From JBKBXU01 sp046313675 (GTDB lineage Bacteria; Bacteroidota; Bacteroidia; Cytophagales; Cytophagaceae): 27,853 bases of DNA. The notes under the pieces were generated by a model. The model had not been told where the DNA came from. It searched no databases and worked only from the letters and a program-made list of their open reading frames with translations. The position numbers and the translations under genes are program-made. Each line of letters starts with the position of its first letter. Position 1 is the first letter of the stretch. This document shows, piece by piece, positions 1 through 8,412 of this stretch. The stretch covers positions 1 through 27,853 of the forward strand of contig JBKBXU010000016.1 in assembly GCA_046313675.1 (NCBI GenBank), written 5' to 3'.

Positions 1-1212
1 GTTCTGGAATTACTGACAGGCATTATTCCTTATGCAAAACATTCCGAATTCCCTTTTGAAATTGATATTTACATCGATGGAAAAATTTTCCCTTTATCAG
101 AGGTTAAAGAAAATATTTTAGCTAATAAACAGATATATTCTAAGAATAATTATTTTGATTTAAGACTATATTTATCGCTAAATAAAAATCTTATTAACAC
201 TTTTAAAAAGTCTTCTCCACCTGTCATTTTTTATCTTCTAAAAGGCAAATATATAACCTTAAAAGACAAGATTTGGAATAAAATCAGAAAAGCTTCTATT
301 CGTTATGCTCGGAACAAAATAGGATCATATGATTTAATTCATTTGACTATGCCTTGTTATTTTAAAACCTTGACATCAGACAAACCTAAATTTTTAACAA
401 CGGTTCACGACCTAACTCATTTATATTTTCCTGATTTTCACACAAGTAAAAATATTATTAGTACGGAAAAAGGACTTAAGTATTCAATTCGGAAAAAATC
501 TCACTTCATTACGGTTTCTAATTCAACAAGAAATGATTTGCTTAAAGAATATAAAATTGATGCCCAAAAAGTAAAAGTTATTTACGAAGCTGCAGATAAT
601 TCCACATTCAGAAGATTGTACCAAGAGGACTGTGCTAAGATAATAAAAAGAAAATATAATCTTCCACCTACGCCTTATTTCCTTTCACTGTGTACGTTAG
701 AGCCTAGAAAAAACATTATTAATACTATTAGAGCGTTCCTTTTGCTAGAAAAGGAAAATCCTGATTTGGAAATAAACCTTGTTATTGCGGGCAGAAAAGG
801 ATGGAAAATTGAGGATCTTTTTCAAGACCAGTCAATAAAATCCAATAAAATAATATTCTCCGGATTTATTGAAGAACAGGATCTTTCCACCATATATAAT
901 AGTGCCATCGCACTCCTCTATGCCTCCTATTATGAAGGATTTGGACTCCCTCCACTAGAATCAATGAGCTGTGGAACTCCGGTAATTTATGGAAACAATA
1001 GCTCCTTAAAAGAAATAATAGGTGAGGCTGGCCTTGCATGCCAACCTGATGATATTTATGACATAAAAGAAAAAATGAAGCTTCTTATAGATGATAAGCA
1101 ACTGAGAGAAGATAAATCAAAGTTATCCATGCAACGAGCATCCGATTTTTCCTGGGAAAAATCTGTCAGGGAAACGTTAAACTATTATCAGGAAATTCTG
1201 GAAAATAATTAA
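1..1212 (+). CDS. Glycosyltransferase family 4 (GT-B), 5' end cut by the window
   Basis: The reading frame is open from the first base of the window, so the gene starts upstream; 403 residues and the stop are visible. The first ATG (343) lies well inside the protein and is not its start. Features of GT4 enzymes are seen: the TTVHDLTHLYFPDFH segment of the N-terminal Rossmann domain, a SLCTLEPRKN segment opening the C-terminal nucleotide-sugar domain, and an EX7E motif (EGFGLPPLE) close to SCGTPVI. Enzymes of this type move a sugar from a nucleotide donor to a lipid-linked glycan on the cytoplasmic face of the inner membrane. It converges on the Wzt-like gene, and the two stop codons overlap (TTAA at 1209-1212). 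Family is certain; donor and acceptor sugars cannot be read from the sequence. Confidence 0.9.
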   Translation, partial: VLELLTGIIPYAKHSEFPFEIDIYIDGKIFPLSEVKENILANKQIYSKNNYFDLRLYLSLNKNLINTFKKSSPPVIFYLLKGKYITLKDKIWNKIRKASIRYARNKIGSYDLIHLTMPCYFKTLTSDKPKFLTTVHDLTHLYFPDFHTSKNIISTEKGLKYSIRKKSHFITVSNSTRNDLLKEYKIDAQKVKVIYEAADNSTFRRLYQEDCAKIIKRKYNLPPTPYFLSLCTLEPRKNIINTIRAFLLLEKENPDLEINLVIAGRKGWKIEDLFQDQSIKSNKIIFSGFIEEQDLSTIYNSAIALLYASYYEGFGLPPLESMSCGTPVIYGNNSSLKEIIGEAGLACQPDDIYDIKEKMKLLIDDKQLREDKSKLSMQRASDFSWEKSVRETLNYYQEILENN

Positions 1213-1943
1213 AAAATCTTTCTATACTCAGAAACCACCTCCTCTGCTGGCCCAATTAGCTCTACTATCCCATCTTTTATCCAGGCAGCCCGATTGCAAA
1301 GTTTTAAAACTTCCTGTTCTGAATGAGAAACAAAAAGAATGGTGGTTCCTGCCATTTTTAACTCTTGGATTCGCTTAAAACACTTTTGCTGAAACCCTTG
1401 ATCTCCAACCGATAACGCTTCATCAATTATAAGTATGTCAGGCTGAATAGCTACAGAAATAGAAAATCCTAAGCGAGCCATCATGCCTGAGGAGTACCGC
1501 TTTACCTGCATATTTATATCCTTCCCAAGTTCAGAAAATTCAAGTATATACTCTAAAGAAGAGTTGATTTCTTTTTTTGTCAATCCCATCAATGCCCCAC
1601 ATAGTTTAATGTTTTCCATTCCGGATAGTTCTGTTTCAAGACCTATTCCCAGGCCTAACATAGGTGCTATCCGACCATTTACTCGTATTTGCCCTTTATC
1701 AGGTGTAATAATTCCGGCAAGGGTCTTTAGCAAAGTACTCTTCCCACAGCCATTCCTACCAAGAAACCCAAGGCACTCTCCCTTATATACATCTAAATCA
1801 ATTCCTTTTAAAACATGCTTTTCCTGAAACAATCTTCTCCGACCAAAGGTCATTAGAAATTGTCTCATTGAAGAAAGCCCTTCATTTTGAATGAGATAAC
1901 TTACTTCTACACCTTTAGCTTCAATCACAATTGAGTTATCCAT
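1209..1943 (-). CDS. Polysaccharide ABC exporter ATPase, Wzt/KpsT/TagH-like
   Basis: A 244-residue ABC ATPase. From the ATG at 1943 the Walker A motif GRNGCGKST is at about residues 62-70, the signature RYSSGMMARLGF near 149-160, Walker B ILIIDEAL near 170-177 and the switch histidine in FVSHSEQ near 207. The signature and the N-terminal KGVEVSYLI are typical of the polysaccharide-export subfamily. The frame extends two codons further to a TTG at 1949, but ATG at 1943 is preferred because it follows the permease stop (1946-1948) by two bases. It lacks the C-terminal carbohydrate-binding domain of O-antigen Wzt proteins of about 400 residues, so it resembles the shorter KpsT/TagH type. It powers export of a lipid-linked glycan with the permease encoded just upstream. 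Confidence 0.93.
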   Translation of the reverse strand: MDNSIVIEAKGVEVSYLIQNEGLSSMRQFLMTFGRRRLFQEKHVLKGIDLDVYKGECLGFLGRNGCGKSTLLKTLAGIITPDKGQIRVNGRIAPMLGLGIGLETELSGMENIKLCGALMGLTKKEINSSLEYILEFSELGKDINMQVKRYSSGMMARLGFSISVAIQPDILIIDEALSVGDQGFQQKCFKRIQELKMAGTTILFVSHSEQEVLKLCNRAAWIKDGIVELIGPAEEVVSEYRKIF

Positions 1944-1945
1944 GG

Positions 1946-2728
1946 TCAAAAATTAGAAATAAAGCCTTTTTTTAATTTTTTAAATATTAATATTCCCATT
2001 GCAATAGCACCTAAAGATAAAATAGTGGTTGATATTAAATATTGTACTTCAGGAATTCGGTGGTAATACAATATATCTCTAAAAGATTCAATATAATGAG
2101 CCAAAGGATTTAATTTCATGATCCATCTAAATTTCTCCGGGACAAGGGATGAAGAATAGGCCACCGGTGTAAAATACATAAGTGCAGGAAGAAGGGTAGA
2201 CCATAACATGGAAACATCTCTAAAATAAACATTTAAAGAAGCCAGCACCAAAGAAAACCCGAATGTAAAAACTGAAAAACTAACTAATAAAGGAAACATC
2301 ATTAAAGTAACCCAATCCGGCCGGAAACCAAAAACCAACATCAGGCCAAAGAAAGGAACAAAGGATAAAAGAAGATTAATTAAAGAGGCAGAAATGGCCG
2401 AAATGGGAAATATAATAGGGGGAATATTTAATGATTTTAATATACCCGCACTTTCAATTAAGGAATTCATCACCTGATTGGAGGTGGTAGAAAAAAATAT
2501 CCAGAATATTAAGCCTGTAAGGGCAAACAATGGATAGTTTTCTATATCTGCAAATGCCTGGCTGAATATAAACACAAAAATTGAAAGAAATATTAACGGA
2601 TTGAGTAATCCCCATAAAAAGCCCAAAAGGGAATTTTTATAACGTAATTTTATGTTTCTAATAGAAACAGTAGAAACTACCTCCCAATATGTTTTGGCTC
2701 TTTGATTATAGTAATTAAGCGTTGGCAT
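1946..2728 (-). CDS. Polysaccharide ABC exporter permease, Wzm/KpsM/TagG-like
   Basis: A 260-residue ABC-2 type permease with about six hydrophobic segments. The N-terminal part (YWEVVSTVSIRNIKLRYKNS, then LLGFLWGLLNPL) is the amphipathic region and first helix typical of O-antigen and teichoic-acid export permeases. A longer frame begins with a TTG at 2764, but the family N-terminus fits the ATG at 2728. Its stop is two bases from the ATPase start, so the two are surely co-expressed as subunits of one transporter moving undecaprenyl-linked polysaccharide across the inner membrane. I see no convincing promoter in the 313 bases upstream. Confidence 0.92.
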   Translation of the reverse strand: MPTLNYYNQRAKTYWEVVSTVSIRNIKLRYKNSLLGFLWGLLNPLIFLSIFVFIFSQAFADIENYPLFALTGLIFWIFFSTTSNQVMNSLIESAGILKSLNIPPIIFPISAISASLINLLLSFVPFFGLMLVFGFRPDWVTLMMFPLLVSFSVFTFGFSLVLASLNVYFRDVSMLWSTLLPALMYFTPVAYSSSLVPEKFRWIMKLNPLAHYIESFRDILYYHRIPEVQYLISTTILSLGAIAMGILIFKKLKKGFISNF

Positions 2729-3041
2729 TAAAAGATGATTAAATTTAATTAACAAAATTAACAAATCTTTGCATTTAATAACATAAACGAAAGGGGGAAC
2801 AAAGAATATTTATGAATGTGAAATTTTTATTGTCAAATGCCAAAGGGGGTATCGCTGCTACCTATGCATTATAACAGGAGAAAATTTCGTTTATCAAGAA
2901 AACTTTTGTTTTTTTTTATACAATCCAAAAAACCAATGTTAAATTTGTTGTATTATACACCCAGATATTATGGGTAAGTTTTATACGTTAAATAATATAA
3001 GCTTTGTTTATTACAACTAATTAAGCTTGCATTCCAAATAT
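2729..3041. other. Divergent intergenic region between the exporter and the glycan cassette
   Basis: This 313-base stretch separates the minus-strand exporter from the plus-strand cassette and should hold both promoters. It is very A+T-rich and has no credible gene. AAAGGGGG occurs twice, at 2790-2797 and 2842-2849, and stands out against the base composition; a regulatory role is only a guess. There are near matches to the Bacteroidota -7 element (TAAGTTTT at 2975-2982, AAGCTTTG at 2999-3006), but neither has a TTG at the expected 19-21 bases upstream, so I do not call a promoter. Confidence 0.5.
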
Positions 3042-4151
3042 ATGAAATATAAATTTATTGTAATTGGAGGAGGTTTTTTTGGTGCTCGGCTAGCTTGTGT
3101 ATTAAGTCAAGAATTCCAAGGAAAGGTATTATTGATTGAAAAAGATAAAGAATTACTAAAGAGGGCTTCTTATAATAATCAGGCTAGAGTACATAACGGC
3201 TACCACTATCCCCGTAGTATCATCACAGCTATGCGGTCAAGGGTAAATTTCCCCAGATTTGTACAAGATTATAAGGCCTGCATCGATGACACCTTTAAAA
3301 AATATTATGCTATTGCTTCATTAGGGTCAAAAGTTAATGCCCAACAATTTAAATTGTTTTATGATAAAATTGGCTGTCCCATCAAAAAGGCTCCCCAATC
3401 AATAAGCAACATGTTCAATCCTGACTTAATCGAAAGTGTGTTTGAAGTCCAGGAATATGCATTTGATGCCGTAAAACTCAGAGAAATAATATTGCCTGAA
3501 CTTGAAAAATTGAAAGTAACTATTAGCTATGAAACAGAGGGAGTCTCAATTTTCGAAGAAAACAACTTGTTAAAACTTAACTGTAAAAAAAATGGGGAAG
3601 ATTTTTTGGTTGAAGGTGAGCATGTTTTTAATTGCACATATTCGAACTTAAACTCAATACTTAAGAATTCTAATTTAACGAAGATAAACCTAAAGCAGGA
3701 ATTGACGGAATTGGCACTTGTAGAAGTACCTGACATTCTAAAAAAAGTTGGAATTACGGTAATGTGCGGTCCTTTTTTTTCAGTTATGCCTTTTCCTTCT
3801 AAAAATTTACATACTTTCACGCATGTTAGGTATACACCCCACCATTATTGGTATGACCAGAAAGTAGATTTTCATAACGATGATTATTTTCATAACTTAT
3901 CAATAAACTCCAATTATATTTCCATGGCCAAAGATGCCATACGATACATGCCAATCCTAAAAGATTGCATATATAAAGAATCCCTTTATGAGGTTAAAAC
4001 CATATTACCTTCCAGTGAATTTGACGATTCCAGGCCTATCTATTTCAATAAAAACACAGGGATAAAAAAATTTTATTGTATAATGGGAGGGAAAATTGAC
4101 AATATATATGATATGGAAGACGAAGTAAAAGATTTAAACATAAATTACTAA
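3042..4151 (+). CDS. FAD-dependent oxidoreductase of the DAO superfamily
   Basis: A 369-residue protein. ATG at 3042 is chosen over a TTG at 3027 because MKYKFIVIGGGFFGARLA places the GxGxxG dinucleotide-binding motif (residues 9-14) at the very N-terminus, as in the family. A second conserved block, NNQARVHNGYHYPRS (45-59), matches the position of the HAGIYYP-like segment of D-amino-acid and 2-hydroxyglutarate oxidases, which lies near the flavin. The rest is a mixed substrate domain without transmembrane segments. It is the first gene of six tightly packed genes, and its stop overlaps the next start (TAATG at 4149-4153). Context implies oxidation of a sugar or sugar-linked amino group during glycan assembly; the substrate is unknown. 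UDP-galactopyranose mutase was considered, but its motifs are not seen. Confidence 0.8.
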   Translation: MKYKFIVIGGGFFGARLACVLSQEFQGKVLLIEKDKELLKRASYNNQARVHNGYHYPRSIITAMRSRVNFPRFVQDYKACIDDTFKKYYAIASLGSKVNAQQFKLFYDKIGCPIKKAPQSISNMFNPDLIESVFEVQEYAFDAVKLREIILPELEKLKVTISYETEGVSIFEENNLLKLNCKKNGEDFLVEGEHVFNCTYSNLNSILKNSNLTKINLKQELTELALVEVPDILKKVGITVMCGPFFSVMPFPSKNLHTFTHVRYTPHHYWYDQKVDFHNDDYFHNLSINSNYISMAKDAIRYMPILKDCIYKESLYEVKTILPSSEFDDSRPIYFNKNTGIKKFYCIMGGKIDNIYDMEDEVKDLNINY

Positions 4152-5143
4152 TGGCAAAAAAATCTAACCACTATATATCAGTAGTTGTCCCCCTCTATAA
4201 TGACAGTGATATTATAGAAGATTATATTCAGGAGGTAAACAAAATTATTCAAGACAATTATATTCATTATGAAATCATTTTAGTAGATAATGGATCTACC
4301 GACAATACCAGAATAGTAATAAACAGCCTGTTGAAAACATATCCTTGTATTAAATATACCAGATTAAGTAGATATTTTGGAACAGAAATAGCTATATCTG
4401 CAGGACTTGACGGAGCTATTGGTGATTTCATTATTATCAACAGGCCAGACTCTGACCCTGTAGAGCTGATTCCGGTATTCGTGGATAAACTTATAAACTC
4501 AAACGGGATTGTTTTTGGATTGGAGCAAAATAAGGTCGCAGATACTTTTTTTTATAAATTAGGCAGAAAGTTTTTTTACAAGACCACCAGTTGGTTTTTT
4601 AATTTTGATTTACCTCCAGCCAATACAACTTTATTCTGTGGGCTTTCAAGACAGGCCTTAAATGCCATCCTTTCAATTAAAGATAAAACCAAATATCTTA
4701 GAATATTTGGTGCATTCATAGGATTTAACATGGATTTGGTACCTTATTGTGGGATCAACAGGCGAAAACTCCAACGGGAAAAAGGATTTTGGGAATCTGT
4801 AAGAAATGCCGTAGATATCTATGTTATGAATACCAGCAAACCCTTAAGGTACGCCAGTTATTTAGGACTATTTGCCAGTGTTATAAATTTATTATATATC
4901 GGTTATATTTTTATAATTAACTTAATAAAAAATAATGTCGCTGAAGGTTGGACAACCCTTTCCCTACAAAACTCCGTTATGTTTTTTATCTTATTTATCA
5001 TATTATCAGTGATATCAGAATATATGGATAGAGTACTTATGGAAACTAAAGAAAGGCCATCTTATTATATAGCCGAAGAAAAAACCAGCTCCGTAATGGT
5101 TTTGGAAGAACAAAGAAGAAATATAATTAGTGAAATGCTTTAA
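4151..5143 (+). CDS. Membrane-anchored GT2 glycosyltransferase (GtrB/DPM1/ArnC-like)
   Basis: A 330-residue protein with an N-terminal GT-A domain and two C-terminal membrane helices (about 237-259 and 271-291), the architecture of GtrB/ArnC enzymes that make undecaprenyl-phosphate-linked sugars. The nucleotide-binding segment ILVDNGSTDNT (43-53) is intact, and the sequence KYTRLSRYFGTEIAISAGL fits the family's LSRNFGKE-type block. The usual D-x-D segment (MDADLQDPPE in relatives) reads INRPDSDPVE (96-105), so both canonical aspartates are replaced while the following DP and E remain. The likely partner is the next gene, a GT-C-like membrane protein, as in gtr-type glycan decoration. Either the donor or metal use differs, or catalysis is altered. 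Confidence 0.88.
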   Translation: MAKKSNHYISVVVPLYNDSDIIEDYIQEVNKIIQDNYIHYEIILVDNGSTDNTRIVINSLLKTYPCIKYTRLSRYFGTEIAISAGLDGAIGDFIIINRPDSDPVELIPVFVDKLINSNGIVFGLEQNKVADTFFYKLGRKFFYKTTSWFFNFDLPPANTTLFCGLSRQALNAILSIKDKTKYLRIFGAFIGFNMDLVPYCGINRRKLQREKGFWESVRNAVDIYVMNTSKPLRYASYLGLFASVINLLYIGYIFIINLIKNNVAEGWTTLSLQNSVMFFILFIILSVISEYMDRVLMETKERPSYYIAEEKTSSVMVLEEQRRNIISEML

Positions 5144-5145
5144 CT

Positions 5146-6840
5146 ATGAATTTTTACTATAAATACCTAAGCATTACAGTTATTGCAACTGCCTTAGTTT
5201 CATTGATTATATCTTTTCCTTACAGTTTTGAGTCCAAAACATTTGAATTAAAAACAATAGCCCTTTCAGATGAGAATTGGGAGAATGGAATTTATCTACA
5301 CACAGGAGGTTTCTTAATTTCTGCAAGTCCTGAAAATGACAAACTGAACGTAGGCGATAACGTACATACCGCCACCCTTGCCAAAAGAAAAATAATCAGC
5401 AAAACAAAAAGTGGCAACTATATTAATGTATTTGTTGATGGTGGGGTAATCAACCCTCAACATGTTAATAATAACACCATTTACCATACGACAAAAAGCT
5501 TTACTTCAACTTTTATATTTCATTTTATATTCCTTTTAACGGGGGCTGTCGTCTTATTTTTAATCCTGTTCTACGATTACAAAGCATATTCAATTATCTA
5601 CATCATAGTCTTTTTGACAGGGACTTATGTAGCAGTAAAAACTACTATATATTCTCCTATAGACGAGGCCGCACATTTTGATTTTGTAAATTATATAGAA
5701 AAAAACAAAGAGCTTCCCAAAGCTTGCCTCGGATTGGATCACACCTATTTGAGTATGGATGGGAAGGCCATAAACATTCCAGGACATCTTAATCATGAAT
5801 ATATTCAGCCGCCAATGTATTATGCTGGAAGTGCCTTAATTGCCAGTCTAATAAATTTATTTAGTAATGACGCTCATGTCAGGTTAATATCATTAAGATT
5901 AGCAGGGGTTTTACTCCTCATGCTTTCTATATTTATTATTAGAAATGCTTATCTCCTTTTAACAAACAAAGGAATAATAAAACAAAACGATCATTTATTA
6001 TTCAGCATTTCTTTATTGTTTGCTTTATCTCCTATCTTTTTGAAGATAATGATCCCAGTGAACAACGAACATTTTCTACTACCACTAATCTCTCTTCTTG
6101 TATTTTTAATAATCAGAGATATATGCAAAGACCGGACAACCTTGTTGACCGCAGGACTTATCGGTGCAACAGTGGCCACTGCCATTCTAACAAAATTAAC
6201 AGCAGCTTATATCTTTCCACTTGTTTTTGGTTATTTTTTATTGAGGAAGAAGTATAAAGAAGTCGTGGCTTTTAGCATTATTACAGGAGCAATTCTTTCC
6301 CCATGGTTATATTTTAACCTACAGCACTATAATGCCTTTACGGGAGTTAAACAGCATTTTGAAATAGTACAACCTATTGTTAATCCTTACAATGTCAAAT
6401 TCACCGTAGTCAATATTATTGAAGGTTTACCTGGATTTTATGGAGGATTATGGTTCAGTTCATCTTTCAATTCATTAGAAGGCGTAATTGGAGTGATAAT
6501 AAAAACCACCCTTCTATTATCACTCTGTTATTCCATCTTCTGGGGCTTTAAAGCATTAAAAGAATCTGGAGTTAAAATAAACAACACCTCCTTTTACCTA
6601 AATTACATTTTAGCTGGTATGGTTTTATTGAATATTTCAATTCTGGGCTACATCACCCTGACTACACCTGTTTTTTCAATGATAGGCAGGTATTTGTTCA
6701 TGAATTTATTAAGCATTATTCTTATATTTTATGTTTTCACCAGTCATATTTTAAATCAGCAGTTTGTGAAGTTTTTTTCAGGATTTTGTTTTTGTGCAGC
6801 TTGGTTCTTACTTTATAACTATATTTATAGCCTTAGTTAA
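5146..6840 (+). CDS. Multi-pass membrane glycosyltransferase, GT-C/PMT-like
   Basis: A 564-residue protein with about ten to twelve hydrophobic helices. After the first helix (about 10-25) comes a roughly 95-residue extracytoplasmic segment, then paired helices at about 122-165. The conserved loops fit GT-C enzymes that use polyprenyl-phosphate sugars: PIDEAAHFDF (171-180), with acidic residues and a histidine at the place of the catalytic loop, and HEYIQPPMYY (217-226), a pattern shared with DUF2142 and PMT-like proteins. It starts two bases after the preceding GT2 stop. Together they suggest a pair: the GT2 loads a sugar on the lipid carrier and this protein transfers it outside the membrane. 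The acceptor cannot be inferred, and the family is assigned by loop motifs only. Confidence 0.72.
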   Translation: MNFYYKYLSITVIATALVSLIISFPYSFESKTFELKTIALSDENWENGIYLHTGGFLISASPENDKLNVGDNVHTATLAKRKIISKTKSGNYINVFVDGGVINPQHVNNNTIYHTTKSFTSTFIFHFIFLLTGAVVLFLILFYDYKAYSIIYIIVFLTGTYVAVKTTIYSPIDEAAHFDFVNYIEKNKELPKACLGLDHTYLSMDGKAINIPGHLNHEYIQPPMYYAGSALIASLINLFSNDAHVRLISLRLAGVLLLMLSIFIIRNAYLLLTNKGIIKQNDHLLFSISLLFALSPIFLKIMIPVNNEHFLLPLISLLVFLIIRDICKDRTTLLTAGLIGATVATAILTKLTAAYIFPLVFGYFLLRKKYKEVVAFSIITGAILSPWLYFNLQHYNAFTGVKQHFEIVQPIVNPYNVKFTVVNIIEGLPGFYGGLWFSSSFNSLEGVIGVIIKTTLLLSLCYSIFWGFKALKESGVKINNTSFYLNYILAGMVLLNISILGYITLTTPVFSMIGRYLFMNLLSIILIFYVFTSHILNQQFVKFFSGFCFCAAWFLLYNYIYSLS

Positions 6841-6845
6841 CCTTA

Positions 6846-7646
6846 ATGAGCAACTATTATCAAGTTAAAAATGAAAGTTGGGAGATACCACCTTTCATTA
6901 CCCATGAGCTGAAAGCGAAGTCCAATGAATATGCTGTTTGCATTCCTGTAATTAATGAAGGGGATCGCATAAGAAATCAACTTCTAAAGATGAAACATCT
7001 TACAGATTTAATAGACATAGTGATAGCTGATGGGGGAAGTTCTGACAATTCTTTAGATTTGGAATTTTTGAAAGCACAGAACGTAAAGAGTCTTTTGGTA
7101 AAAAAGGGTGAAGGAAAGTTGAGTGCCCAAATGAGAATGGCAATGGGATTTTGCATTCAGGAAGGGTATAAGGGAATGGTATTTATAGATGGAAATAATA
7201 AGGATGACACAGACGCAATTCCAGAATTTATAAATAAACTAAAACAAGGCTATGATCATGTTCAGGGTTCAAGATATATTCCTGGAGGAAAAGCTGTAAA
7301 TACGCCAATGGCAAGACATTTAGGTTTAAAAATTCTTCATGCGCCTTTAATTTCTTTAGCATCGGGGTTTAAATACTCCGACACCACCAATGGATTCAGG
7401 GCTTATAGCTCAAAATTCCTAAGTGACAATAGAGTAAATCCTTTCCGAAATGTATTCCCTGAATATGAACTTCATTATTACCTTGCCATAAGAGCTCCAC
7501 GGCTAGGCTATAAAACAATTGAAACACCTGTAACAAGGGTTTACCCAAAAGGAAAGACCCCAACTAAGATCTCCCCTTTTAAAGGATATATTAAAATCCT
7601 AATAACCTTATTTAAAGCAAGTTTACAACTTTATAACCCTAAGTAA
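6846..7646 (+). CDS. GT2 family glycosyltransferase (DPM1-like, soluble)
   Basis: A 266-residue GT-A fold protein without membrane helices. VCIPVINEGDRI (31-42) is the first strand and nucleotide loop, IVIADGGSSDNS (58-69) the donor-base Asp segment, and MVFIDGNNKDD (111-121) stands where relatives carry D-x-D (MDGDGQ), so the second Asp reads Asn. The later part, SGFKYSDTTNGFRAYS, is the conserved block near the acceptor site of DPM1-like enzymes. The gene begins five bases after the GT-C gene and ends one base before the next, so it is part of the same transcript. It may make a second lipid-linked sugar or act on a nucleotide-linked intermediate; the exact substrate is unknown. Confidence 0.85.
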   Translation: MSNYYQVKNESWEIPPFITHELKAKSNEYAVCIPVINEGDRIRNQLLKMKHLTDLIDIVIADGGSSDNSLDLEFLKAQNVKSLLVKKGEGKLSAQMRMAMGFCIQEGYKGMVFIDGNNKDDTDAIPEFINKLKQGYDHVQGSRYIPGGKAVNTPMARHLGLKILHAPLISLASGFKYSDTTNGFRAYSSKFLSDNRVNPFRNVFPEYELHYYLAIRAPRLGYKTIETPVTRVYPKGKTPTKISPFKGYIKILITLFKASLQLYNPK

Positions 7647-7647
7647 A

Positions 7648-8412
7648 ATGAAAAAAGCATTAATTGGATATACTGGATTTGTAGGTGGTAATCTGAATGA
7701 GCAACTGGAATTTACCCATTTATATAATTCAAAGAATATTGCTGAAATATCTGGACAATCATTTGATATAGTTTATTGTGCAGGTGTATCAGCTAAAAAA
7801 TGGCTTGCTAATAAAGACCCGGAAAATGATTTAAAAGCTATCGAAAATTTAAAGGATTCACTTGACGCCATTAATACCAAAAAGTTTGTACTTATCTCCA
7901 CGGTTGATGTTTATCCTAAACCAGTAAACGTTGATGAAGACACTCATATAGACCTAAAAGAAGTGGATCCCTATGGGAAACATCGATTAATTCTTGAAAA
8001 GTTTGTAAAAGAAAAGTTTGACACAACTATAATAAGACTGCCAGGTTTATTTGGGAATAATCTCAAAAAAAATGTCATTTATGACTTTTTAAATAATAAT
8101 TGCCTGGACATGATCCATCAGGATGGCGTATTTCAGTTTTACAACCTTGATTACCTATCCAAAGATATTGATCTCGCCCTGAAAAATAACATTTCACTAA
8201 TTAACTTTGCTACTGAAAACGTAAGTGTAAAAGATTTAGTAGATCTGGTTTTTAAAAACAACTTTACCAATCAAATAGAAAAACCAGCCCCATTTTATGA
8301 CTTCAGGACAAAATATGGGCATTTATGGAATAACAACAATTATATATATTCTAGAAGCCAAATAATTGAAGATATTAGCAAATTTGTAAGCAAACAAAAG
8401 ATAAAATCATGA
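7648..8412 (+). CDS. Extended-SDR NAD(P)-dependent sugar epimerase/reductase
   Basis: A 254-residue Rossmann protein. The N-terminal GYTGFVG (7-13) is the GxxGxxG nucleotide-binding loop. ISTVDVYP (83-90) holds the catalytic Ser/Thr strand, and DPYGKHRLILEKF (107-119) aligns with the YGxSKxxxE segment of sugar epimerases. Counting from Tyr109, the residue that should be the catalytic lysine is Arg113. At 254 residues it is shorter than most epimerases (about 310), closer to reductase-like members. It is packed between the soluble GT2 (one base away) and the TIM-barrel gene (ATGA overlap at 8409-8412), implying that it works on a sugar intermediate of this cassette. Reduction is as likely as epimerisation. 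Confidence 0.82.
   Translation: MKKALIGYTGFVGGNLNEQLEFTHLYNSKNIAEISGQSFDIVYCAGVSAKKWLANKDPENDLKAIENLKDSLDAINTKKFVLISTVDVYPKPVNVDEDTHIDLKEVDPYGKHRLILEKFVKEKFDTTIIRLPGLFGNNLKKNVIYDFLNNNCLDMIHQDGVFQFYNLDYLSKDIDLALKNNISLINFATENVSVKDLVDLVFKNNFTNQIEKPAPFYDFRTKYGHLWNNNNYIYSRSQIIEDISKFVSKQKIKS

Noticed and set aside
1483..1827. Plus-strand frame of 114 codons across the Wzt-like gene
   Set aside because: It is antisense to the Walker A, signature and Walker B region of a real gene.
2790..2849. Paired AAAGGGGG octamers as an operator
   Set aside because: Two copies 52 bases apart stand out by eye, but nothing links them to a known regulator; kept only as a note in the intergenic entry.
3042..4151. 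UDP-galactopyranose mutase
   Set aside because: The N-terminal flavin motif is shared, but mutase-specific segments are not found; the NGYHYPRS block fits DAO oxidases better.
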